A DNA stretch of 9,894 nucleotides from Calditrichia bacterium (GTDB lineage: Bacteria > Calditrichota > Calditrichia > RBG-13-44-9 > J042). Under the pieces are notes generated by a model. That model was given only the letters and a program-made list of their open reading frames with translations, was not told where the DNA came from and did not search any database. Positions 1-6,147 of this stretch are shown piece after piece. Within the stretch, counting starts at the first letter, position 1. The number at the start of each line of letters is the position of its first letter. A program made the translations under genes and the position numbers. Where the stretch lies: the NCBI GenBank assembly GCA_030430345.1, contig JAUIFT010000045.1, positions 1 to 9,894 of the forward strand, read 5' to 3'.

Positions 1-906
1 ATTGGTCAGGAAGACATCATCGACCAGCTGCTTATTTCACGTTGTTCCGGGGGAAACTGCTTATTGGGTGGCGTACCCGGTTTGGCGAAAACCTTATTGA
101 TCAATACCCTGGCAAAAGTACTGGAACTGAAATTTAACCGCATCCAGTTTACCCCGGACCTGATGCCCTCGGATATTACCGGCACGGAAATCATTGAAGA
201 AGACCGCACCAGCGGCAAGAAAGCCTTTCGCTTTATCAAAGGCCCGATTTTCGCGAATATCATTCTCGCTGACGAAATCAACAGAACCCCACCGAAAACC
301 CAGGCAGCTTTGTTGGAAGCCATGCAGGAACATAAGGTAACAGCCGGAGGGGAAGACATGATTCTGGATGAACCGTTCTTCGTATTGGCTACTCAAAATC
401 CGATTGAGCAGGAGGGCACCTATCCCCTGCCGGAAGCGCAGCTGGACCGCTTCATGTTTAATCTCTGGATCGATTATCCTTCTTTTCAAGAAGAGGTGAA
501 CATTGTTAAAGCAACAACCGGCGACTACTCACCGGAATTGAAAAAGGTGATAGGCGCGGATGAAATTGTGAAGTGCCAAAAGGTATTGCGGAAAGTTGCC
601 GTTGCGGATAATGTCATCGAATATGCGGTGAAGCTGGTAAATATGAGTCGCCCGGACTATAGCGAGGCCCCGCAATTTGTGAAAGAATGGATTAATTGGG
701 GCGCAGGACCACGGGCATCCCAGTATTTGATCCTCGGTGCAAAAACCCGGGCTGCCTTACTGGGCCGCTTTACCCCTTCGGAAGAAGATGTGCGCGCCTG
801 CGCAATTCCGGTGCTGCGCCATCGCATTGTTACCAACTTTAACGCGGAAGCAGAAGGTATTAATTCCATGGACGTTGTCCGGAAATTATTTGAAGCAGCC
901 GGTTAA
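1..906 (+). CDS. MoxR-family AAA+ ATPase, 5'-truncated
   Basis: The frame is open from base 1, so the gene starts upstream; 301 codons are present and roughly the first 25-30 residues of a typical 320-330 aa MoxR protein are missing. Visible in order (window residues): a GQE motif at 2-4, Walker A GVPGLAKT at 24-31, Walker B LADE with D91/E92 followed by INR, sensor-1 Asn in ATQNP (N133), Arg finger in LDRF (R150), and a sensor-2-like GAGPRA with R238. Family knowledge: MoxR ATPases act as chaperone-like remodelers with von Willebrand factor A or DUF58 proteins, often in envelope stress or enzyme maturation. The usual DUF58/VWA partner genes are not downstream, where a hairpin and an unrelated gene follow; they could lie upstream. 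The residue before the Walker A glycine is Gly rather than the usual Glu. The TTG at 64 lies inside the Walker A context and is not a real start. Family call is firm; the substrate is unknown. Confidence 0.95.
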   Translation: MGQEDIIDQLLISRCSGGNCLLGGVPGLAKTLLINTLAKVLELKFNRIQFTPDLMPSDITGTEIIEEDRTSGKKAFRFIKGPIFANIILADEINRTPPKTQAALLEAMQEHKVTAGGEDMILDEPFFVLATQNPIEQEGTYPLPEAQLDRFMFNLWIDYPSFQEEVNIVKATTGDYSPELKKVIGADEIVKCQKVLRKVAVADNVIEYAVKLVNMSRPDYSEAPQFVKEWINWGAGPRASQYLILGAKTRAALLGRFTPSEEDVRACAIPVLRHRIVTNFNAEAEGINSMDVVRKLFEAAG

Positions 907-920
907 TTTCTCGACATTTT

Positions 921-956
921 TAACAAGGTTAACACTTCACACTGTTAACCTTGTTA
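921..956 (+). terminator. Perfect 14-bp inverted repeat after moxR, probable terminator
   Basis: TAACAAGGTTAACA (921-934) and its exact reverse complement (943-956) flank an 8-nt loop, 15 bp after the moxR stop. Downstream sequence is T-rich (TCATTATTTG) but has no clean T run. It most likely ends the moxR transcript. Because each arm contains the palindrome GTTAAC, an operator role for the gene at 1126 is an alternative. Confidence 0.55.
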
Positions 957-1125
957 TCATTATTTGAATCACGAAATCATTCCCCTTCCCAGACACCACA
1001 CCACAAACTCAATAAATACAAAACCTTACAGAAAAACTCCCATTTTTTCTTCTCTGACTGAAAATTTTCGGTATCGAATTTGAAGTAGATCAAGGTAGTA
1101 CTTTTAAACAAGGGAAGGATACATC

Positions 1126-2511
1126 ATGAAACATTATCTATCCACATTGATCTTCGCCGGTCTTGCCCTACTGCTTTTACAGAGTAGCGCAACTGCCCAA
1201 CTGGTCCTGACGGATGCGGATTTTGACCGGGACCGTGATGATGATGACTGGGAATATTATGACCGTGACTACTCCGGTGATGATGATTACGATGATTATG
1301 GTGATGACGGCGATTATGATGATTATGACGATTATGATGATGACTATTATTATGACGACTATGATTATGATGACGACGGCAATATCATCATCGTCAAGAA
1401 ATATTATCCAAGCTATTACCCCCGGCGTCATTTCCGGATCGGGGCAATATTATCAAGCTATCCGTTTATCTCCTTTAGCTTCGGATTCGATGATCCGTTC
1501 TATTGCGCCACCACGTATTACGATCCGTATTATGATCCGTATTACTATCCGGTGACTTACTATCGTCCGATAAGCTACTATCCCCGATATTACCACCGTG
1601 CGCGCTATAATTATTACAAACCGCGCTATTGGTATCCCAGTTACCGGGCAAAATACCGGCATTATTATAGTCCGTACCGCTACCGGAATTATCATTATAA
1701 ATCCCGGCATTACAGCAAGCCGAAGCATAAATATCGCAAACGCAACTGGGATCGCTATAAAGAACGGCAGCGGAGAGATCATCGCAAGCGCAATTACGGC
1801 GTAAAAGAGCGGGAACGCGGACGCAGGAATGCAGTTGTCAACCGGCCGTTGAACAAAGACCGGAAACGCTATGATCAAAAACGGGAACGTGGCCGTCAGG
1901 TTGAAAAACCGCTACGGCAGGACACCCGACGGGAAGATCGCCGGCGCCGGAATGATGCCATTCGCCAGCGGGATGCCCGCAAGGACAAACAGCGAGTCAC
2001 TGAAAATCGCCAGCGACGGCGCGTTGAATCCTCCCAGCGGAGAGAAAACCGTAAACGGCTCGACAGCCAGAATAAAAGCAGACAGTTGGAAAAGCGGGTC
2101 TCCCGGGAAGAGAAACGACGCAGCAACCAAAACGATATCCGGAAGATCAATCAGCGCAAGCAGAATAATTACCGGCCGGAGCAGCGGAAAGAGAATCGTC
2201 AACGGCAAAAAGTTGCCAGGGAACGGACGGAGCGGAAAAGCGATACTTATCGAAAGTCTAAAAGGAATGATAGTCGTCAGCGGCAGCAGGTTGCCAAAGT
2301 TCGTAAGGACAAACGGCAGGAACAGCGGAAATCTTCCCGCCAGAAAGTGCGGCAGGATAATCGCAAACGGACAAAATCGGTAAGCACTAAACGCCAAAAC
2401 AGTCGCCGTTCTTCCGGCAAATCGATTCAGAAATCACGGCAAAAATCGGAGAGAAGCAGCAAGCAATCCCGGAGACAGTCTTCCCGGGATTCCAAGCGGC
2501 GCTCCCGATAA
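1126..2511 (+). CDS. Secreted tripartite low-complexity protein (Asp/Tyr, Tyr/Pro, then Arg/Lys/Gln blocks)
   Basis: The product is 461 aa of no family I recognise. Residues 1-24 form a typical Sec signal peptide (short basic start, hydrophobic core, Ala-Thr-Ala before Q25). Residues 30-84 are extremely acidic: by hand count 31 of 55 are Asp and 13 are Tyr. A small hydrophobic segment around 100-127 contains FRIG, SFSFGF and the only cysteine (C127). Residues about 130-200 are Tyr/Pro/Arg-rich with repeated YDPYY units, and residues about 200-461 are almost entirely Arg, Lys, Gln, Ser, Asn and Glu. The start is supported by AAGGA at 1115-1119, 6 nt before ATG; a TTCG-loop terminator lies 57 bp after the stop. 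Inference: an exported, largely disordered polyampholyte that could self-associate or bind polyanions such as nucleic acid, LPS or mineral surfaces. Signal peptide and composition are directly visible; the function is unknown. Confidence 0.85.
   Translation: MKHYLSTLIFAGLALLLLQSSATAQLVLTDADFDRDRDDDDWEYYDRDYSGDDDYDDYGDDGDYDDYDDYDDDYYYDDYDYDDDGNIIIVKKYYPSYYPRRHFRIGAILSSYPFISFSFGFDDPFYCATTYYDPYYDPYYYPVTYYRPISYYPRYYHRARYNYYKPRYWYPSYRAKYRHYYSPYRYRNYHYKSRHYSKPKHKYRKRNWDRYKERQRRDHRKRNYGVKERERGRRNAVVNRPLNKDRKRYDQKRERGRQVEKPLRQDTRREDRRRRNDAIRQRDARKDKQRVTENRQRRRVESSQRRENRKRLDSQNKSRQLEKRVSREEKRRSNQNDIRKINQRKQNNYRPEQRKENRQRQKVARERTERKSDTYRKSKRNDSRQRQQVAKVRKDKRQEQRKSSRQKVRQDNRKRTKSVSTKRQNSRRSSGKSIQKSRQKSERSSKQSRRQSSRDSKRRSR
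1240..1377 (+). repeat. Low-complexity GAY/TAY codon tract
   Basis: This stretch is an irregular run of GAT/GAC and TAT/TAC codons encoding the acidic Asp/Tyr block of the 1126-2511 gene. GAT and GAC are mixed rather than perfectly periodic, which suggests selection for amino-acid composition rather than a fresh simple-repeat expansion. The reverse strand reads as an Ile/Val-rich open frame, which is a by-product. Confidence 0.8.
1519..1542 (+). repeat. Tandem 12-bp repeat encoding YDPY
   Basis: TACGATCCGTAT (1519-1530) is followed directly by TATGATCCGTAT (1531-1542), one base different, and then by a partial third unit beginning TACTATCC. It encodes two Tyr-Asp-Pro-Tyr units at the start of the Tyr/Pro block. 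It is a likely local duplication within the gene. Confidence 0.7.
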
Positions 2512-2567
2512 GAACAGAAATCCCTTATCATCTCAAACCATCAAATCCCTCTCCCTCCTCTGATGAT

Positions 2568-2599
2568 CGTCATCCTGCTTCGGCAGGATGACGTTTTTT
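2568..2599 (+). terminator. Rho-independent terminator with TTCG tetraloop
   Basis: CGTCATCCTGC (2568-2578) pairs perfectly with GCAGGATGACG (2583-2593) around a TTCG loop closed by C-G, the very stable cUUCGg type, followed by six T (2594-2599). It terminates the plus-strand gene ending at 2511. The T run overlaps the stop codon of the convergent minus-strand gene (2598-2600). On the minus strand the stem has no T run after it, so termination is probably mainly one-way. Confidence 0.9.
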
Positions 2600-4874
2600 A
2601 TTTATCCGGCGGAAAGAAACGCAGCCATAAATTTCCCTCCGGATAATCGCACTTGCGGGCATGCTTCCGGGCCAGTTCTCCAACAGTGGTGGAGAGACTG
2701 TCCCACTCACTAACACTAAGGCATTCGATCTGCCGCGAGGCGGAATCCATGCGGGTGCCGGTCAACGCCATCATTTGCATTTTGTAGACATCCTGTGGAA
2801 AATCCAGATCCAATACGACATCGTTGCGATAATCATCGGATATCTGCTTTAGAGATTCCCAATAACGAGCGGTACTGTCACTGCTCCAGGTAATTACCCG
2901 GGTAAAATCCGGGTTAAAAACACAGCCACGAATTTCATGATTTTGCCGGCCCTTATTATCATGATGCAAAGATGCCCCCAGTTGCCGTCCGGTACGGATG
3001 CTCCAGAGCCGGGCGGTATTATCATCTCCCCAGGTGAGGATATAATCGCCGGCGCTATTGAATCCGGCGCCGAAAATACCGGCATCGTTGCCTAATGGAC
3101 CGGAGCTGTGAAGGAATGCATTGCCCACTTGCTTCCCGGTATTTGTATCCCATATTCGGGCGGAATTATCGTAGCTCCAGGTAAGCACACGAGTTTCGCT
3201 GGTATTAAATACGGCGCCAAAAACCCAACCATCATGATATAAAGGATCGCCAATTTGCAGACGCTCTTCAACCTGCCATAAGCGCGCAGTGTTATCCCGG
3301 CCCCAGGAGAGCAACCGGGTTTCATTCTGATTGAGGCGAGCGCCACTGACCGCAGCAGCATGTTTCAGGGATCTTCCGGCTGGCAGTCCGCTTCCCGCAT
3401 GCCAGAAACGAATTTCGCCATCCGTTGCCCAGGAAATAATTTGTGATTCATTTTTATACCAGATTGCTCCCTGCACCGCCCCTTTATGACGCATCGGCGG
3501 CATTCGCAAACGTCCGTTTGTGGCATTCCAGCATTTTAAGGTGCTATCATCACTCCAGGTAAGCAGAATAGATTCATCCGCATTTAACAAAACTCCATTT
3601 ATCCAGCCATCATGGACCAGGGGAGCGCCTTGTGGTTTTCCAGCGGGTAATTGAAAAATTCTCGCGGAGAAATTTTTACCAATGCTGATTACCCGGGTTT
3701 CATTATGATTGAATTGGGCATCAACGACACCCTCACCATGATTCATAGCGATCTTCGGGGATATGCCGGCAATCGGCCATAGCTTGAGAAATCCATCCTC
3801 GCCCCAGGAAAGCACATTCTCGCCGTTTTCAGTAAAACGGATGCCATTGACGGCGCCCTGGTGGGCTTCTCCGCCATCCATCGCCGCGCCAGTTTTTGCA
3901 TGCCAGCGCTTAATTTTTCCCTGGTCTCCCCAGGTAAAAATTTCCGTATAGTCCGGGTTAAAGGTTGCGCCGGTTATTTCTCCCTGATGGCGGAAGATTT
4001 GCCCGAGCCGAAGCACCGGCTCATACTTTTTACTTTCTGCTAAAAGCTCTCCTCGCAGCTCAGGGTCTGGTGCGGCATCCAGTGCGCCCGAAGCGTAAAA
4101 CAACGCTTGCGTTACACGATTTTCTGAAAACATTTGTTGACTGTTTTGCCGGTTTTCATCGACCAAAGCTAATTTTAATGCGCGCTCCCGGGCAGCAATT
4201 TCACCATAATACTTCTGCAGATAAAAAACGCCGGCTGTCACCAACACCCCGAGCAATGCTGAAGCTAGTAAAAGGCGGGTACGGCGGCGGCGAAAACCAC
4301 GATTACGTTCGCGTTGTGCCAGATCCAGCCGTTTTTCGCCGCATAGCTCTGCCAGCAAGGTGTACCATTCACTTTCGAAACCCTCCTTGTGAAGCTTATC
4401 TTTTTGGAGATTGAATCCGCTAAAATTCACCCAGTGTGGATTCGGCAGTAATTCATAAAGAACTTCCGGCAAAGCCCCAAGCTCTTTTTTCTCAGTTTCA
4501 CTAAGATGGTTTGGCAGACCCGCAAAAATAACCGGCACGACATTGCGCGCGCCATTCTTTACAGCGAACTTTCTGATTTTTTCATCCAGATCATTGTTTT
4601 GGCGGGCACGGGGAGTACAAACAACGACGAGCTTCTGGCATTGCTCAAAACGTTGCCGAATCGGGGTGTAATAGATGTCATCCGGCAAATCATGGGCATC
4701 TTTGAAAATTTTCAGGGGCGTACCGGATCCTCCAAGTTCATCAGGCGGCCGGTAATTTTTTAAAACTTTTTCCAGGTGAGCGGCAAGATCTATATCTTCC
4801 GGGTGATAAACGATAAAGACATTTTCTATTTGATCGGTTTGCTCAATATTTTTTAGGCGTTCGGTATATTCCAT
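2598..4874 (-). CDS. TIR domain - transmembrane helix - nine WD40 repeats protein
   Basis: The product is 758 aa from ATG at 4874. A GTG at 4886 would add four residues, but GGAG lies 6 nt before the ATG, so the ATG is preferred. Residues about 18-120 look like a TIR domain: VFIVYHPED strand, LKIFKDAHDLP loop, LVVVCTPRA strand, then E98 in LDEKI at the position of the NAD-cleaving glutamate, and VVPVIF. An Arg-rich stretch (RGFRRRRTR) precedes one helix at about 200-219. A charged linker leads to nine WD40 repeats at about 294-672 (signature H-x-G-x-V-x-G-A...TWS-D-x-TARxW), then a C-terminal segment with LTGTRMD and SEWDSL. Family knowledge: bacterial TIR domains are often NAD-degrading effectors of defence or signalling. 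Inference: by the positive-inside rule the TIR is cytoplasmic and the propeller extracytoplasmic. It is convergent with the 1126 gene and divergent from arsM. Architecture is strong; NADase activity and ligand are unproven. A TIR-like fold without enzyme activity is the main alternative. Confidence 0.88.
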   Translation of the reverse strand: MEYTERLKNIEQTDQIENVFIVYHPEDIDLAAHLEKVLKNYRPPDELGGSGTPLKIFKDAHDLPDDIYYTPIRQRFEQCQKLVVVCTPRARQNNDLDEKIRKFAVKNGARNVVPVIFAGLPNHLSETEKKELGALPEVLYELLPNPHWVNFSGFNLQKDKLHKEGFESEWYTLLAELCGEKRLDLAQRERNRGFRRRRTRLLLASALLGVLVTAGVFYLQKYYGEIAARERALKLALVDENRQNSQQMFSENRVTQALFYASGALDAAPDPELRGELLAESKKYEPVLRLGQIFRHQGEITGATFNPDYTEIFTWGDQGKIKRWHAKTGAAMDGGEAHQGAVNGIRFTENGENVLSWGEDGFLKLWPIAGISPKIAMNHGEGVVDAQFNHNETRVISIGKNFSARIFQLPAGKPQGAPLVHDGWINGVLLNADESILLTWSDDSTLKCWNATNGRLRMPPMRHKGAVQGAIWYKNESQIISWATDGEIRFWHAGSGLPAGRSLKHAAAVSGARLNQNETRLLSWGRDNTARLWQVEERLQIGDPLYHDGWVFGAVFNTSETRVLTWSYDNSARIWDTNTGKQVGNAFLHSSGPLGNDAGIFGAGFNSAGDYILTWGDDNTARLWSIRTGRQLGASLHHDNKGRQNHEIRGCVFNPDFTRVITWSSDSTARYWESLKQISDDYRNDVVLDLDFPQDVYKMQMMALTGTRMDSASRQIECLSVSEWDSLSTTVGELARKHARKCDYPEGNLWLRFFPPDK
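2859..3995 (-). repeat. Nine tandem WD40 repeats (coding)
   Basis: This part of the TIR gene encodes nine units of about 41-49 aa. Each starts near a His-x-Gly or similar turn, has a Gly-Ala-x-Phe/Leu-Asn strand, and ends in a Trp-Ser/Gly-x-Asp-x-x-x-Arg-x-Trp strand. Units 4, 6, 7, 8 and 9 are closest to one another (TWS-D or SWGRD, then TARLW-like). Units 8 and 9 carry insertions after the first His. Nine units are more than the usual seven-blade propeller needs. Confidence 0.85.
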
Positions 4875-4880
4875 ATTTGG

Positions 4881-4884
4881 CTCC
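4881..4884 (-). promoter_or_regulatory. Ribosome binding site deciding the TIR gene start
   Basis: Minus-strand GGAG lies 6 nt before the ATG at 4872-4874. The upstream in-frame GTG (4884-4886) overlaps this motif and has only a poorly spaced AGGA ahead of it, so the shorter protein is favoured. Confidence 0.6.
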
Positions 4885-5060
4885 ACTCGCTTCGGCGATC
4901 CTACACGGTGAACGGTTTCATTCAGACATTTGAGAACCGCTGTTTTTTAACGGTCTTTCGACAGGATTCCCTCCCTTATGTCCTAATAACAAAAAACGGC
5001 AAACGACGGTGGCGATGGTGATGCAGCAGACAAAATCTCAATCCGGGTTCGTAGGCATTC

Positions 5061-5088
5061 TGCGTCCATTTCCTGGGAGGTGCGTCCA
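5061..5088. promoter_or_regulatory. 8-bp direct repeats, candidate regulator site ahead of arsM
   Basis: TGCGTCCA occurs at 5061-5068 and again at 5081-5088, start to start exactly 20 bp (about two helical turns), 43-70 bp before the arsM start in the divergent region shared with the TIR gene. The spacing suits a protein binding one DNA face. No ArsR-type inverted repeat or convincing -35/-10 pair was found here, so the promoter itself is not called. Confidence 0.35.
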
Positions 5089-5130
5089 CAAGGGCGAGTG
5101 TTCGAAAACAAATTATAGAAAGGACCTATC

Positions 5131-5928
5131 ATGGCCACATTAACAAAAGAAGAAATTCGGGAAGCAGTACGGGAAAATTATGGCAACATCGCTCAAACAG
5201 AATCAAGCGGCTGTTGCGACCCCGGTTGTTGCAGCACGGAAACGAAAGAAAAAGATCCGGCCCAGACAGCCCGGGCGTTAGGTTATACTGATTCGGAAAT
5301 CAACACCGTTCCGGCAGGTGCAAATATGGGATTAGGATGCGGAAACCCCGGGGCAATCGCTGCGCTGCAGCCGGGCGAACGCGTGCTTGACCTCGGTAGC
5401 GGCGGAGGTTTCGATTGCTTTCTCGCGGCGAAAGCAGTTGGTGACAGCGGCCGGGTCATTGGTGTTGATATGACCGCTGAGATGGTATCGAAAGCCCGCG
5501 GTAATGCAGAACAGGGTGGCTATGGTAATGTGGAGTTTCGCCTCGGGGAAATCGAACATCTCCCTATTGCTGACAATAGCGTCGATGTCATCATCTCAAA
5601 TTGCGTTATCAATCTCTCTCCCGACAAAGGCCAGGTATTCAAAGAGGCTTTCCGGGTATTGGACAAGGGCGGCAGGCTAGCGATCTCCGATGTCGTTGCC
5701 TCCACGGAATTACCGGAACATATTCGTAAAGACCTGGCGCTGTATACCGGTTGTGTCGCCGGTGCTTCGCAAATCGCGGCCATTAAAGAGATGCTAAAGG
5801 ATGCCGGTTTCTCCAATATCCAAATCGCGCCGAAAGATGAGAGCCGGTCTTTCATCAAGGAGTGGGTGCCGAATGGCAATGTCGAAGATTACATTGTTTC
5901 CGCCACCATCGAAGCAGTAAAAAAATAA
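5131..5928 (+). CDS. arsM: Arsenite S-adenosylmethionine methyltransferase ArsM
   Basis: The product is 265 aa, normal for the bacterial family. It methylates trivalent arsenic using S-adenosylmethionine in the cytoplasm, giving methylated and volatile arsenicals. Visible: the class I methyltransferase motif VLDLGSGGGFD (85-95), the VIGVDMT acidic loop (109-115), and the three arsenic-binding cysteines in their family contexts, GLGCGNP (C70), SNCVINL (C158) and TGCVAGA (C208). The N-terminus has Cys pairs C28-C29 and C33-C34, often seen in ArsM and possibly metal-binding. AAAGGA at 5119-5124 sits 6 nt before the ATG. The gene stands alone: no arsR, arsC or efflux gene is adjacent, and a hairpin follows its stop. 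All three catalytic cysteines are present, so activity is likely. Confidence 0.95.
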   Translation: MATLTKEEIREAVRENYGNIAQTESSGCCDPGCCSTETKEKDPAQTARALGYTDSEINTVPAGANMGLGCGNPGAIAALQPGERVLDLGSGGGFDCFLAAKAVGDSGRVIGVDMTAEMVSKARGNAEQGGYGNVEFRLGEIEHLPIADNSVDVIISNCVINLSPDKGQVFKEAFRVLDKGGRLAISDVVASTELPEHIRKDLALYTGCVAGASQIAAIKEMLKDAGFSNIQIAPKDESRSFIKEWVPNGNVEDYIVSATIEAVKK

Positions 5929-5952
5929 CCTCCTCTCCGGGATAAAAAGAAC

Positions 5953-5997
5953 AACACTGCGGGCTTTGGCATAGCAATATGCGAAGTCCGCAGTGTT
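5953..5997. terminator. Long imperfect hairpin after arsM
   Basis: The arms 5953-5972 and 5979-5997 pair over 16 bp (the outer 10, AACACTGCGG with CCGCAGTGTT, perfect; two G-T wobbles further in), then one bulged G, three more pairs and a 6-nt loop. It begins 25 bp after the arsM stop and probably ends that transcript. The plus strand lacks a T run after the stem, whereas on the minus strand the stem is followed by CTTTTT; the strand of action is therefore uncertain. Confidence 0.55.
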
Positions 5998-6089
5998 ACT
6001 TTCCGGATTAACATCGTATTCTCTCCGATAAAGCGAAAATTACTAACGGCATTTATTTCCAGATCATACATTACCGGCAGATGAAACTG

Positions 6090-6123
6090 AACCGGTTTTA
6101 ACCGGAATTAATTTTAGTATAAT
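6090..6123 (+). promoter_or_regulatory. Promoter of the DinB-fold gene, with an operator-like AACCGG repeat
   Basis: A perfect -10 box TATAAT lies at 6118-6123, predicting transcription from about 6130 and a leader of about 18 nt carrying the ribosome binding site. No good -35 box is found 16-18 bp upstream. Instead that position holds CCGGTT-TT-AACCGG (6092-6105), also readable as AACCGG direct repeats at 6090 and 6100, one helical turn apart. This suggests regulator binding at the -35 region. Confidence 0.55.
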
Positions 6124-6134
6124 CCGATGATATC

Positions 6135-6141
6135 AAAGGAG
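6135..6141 (+). promoter_or_regulatory. Ribosome binding site deciding the DinB-fold gene start
   Basis: AAAGGAG with a 6-nt spacer precedes ATG at 6148. The earlier in-frame ATG at 6127 lies between the -10 box and the expected transcription start, so it would not be in the message. Confidence 0.8.
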
Positions 6142-6147
6142 AAATAT

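Noticed and set aside
1177..1431. Minus-strand Ile/Val-rich open frame opposite the acidic block
   Set aside because: It is the reverse reading of GAT/GAC/TAT codons, has no ribosome site, and mirrors the composition of the real gene.
1871..2397. Overlapping open frames of about 160-170 codons on both strands within the basic tail
   Set aside because: The Arg/Lys/Gln codon bias removes stops from the other frames; products resemble no family and lack start signals.
3965..4414. Plus-strand 149-codon frame antisense to the TIR gene
   Set aside because: It lies wholly inside a well-supported gene, with no ribosome site or recognisable domain.
4921..4970. ACCG...CGGT pair around a T run at about 4935-4960 as a terminator
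   Set aside because: Only four base pairs with a long loop, and it sits between divergent genes where no terminator is expected.
5113..5118. TTATAG as the arsM -10 box
   Set aside because: Transcription would start after the clear AAAGGA ribosome site, which does not fit.
5889..6071. Minus-strand 60-codon frame covering the hairpin after arsM
   Set aside because: It overlaps the arsM end and the hairpin, has no convincing ribosome site and no domain; treated as chance.
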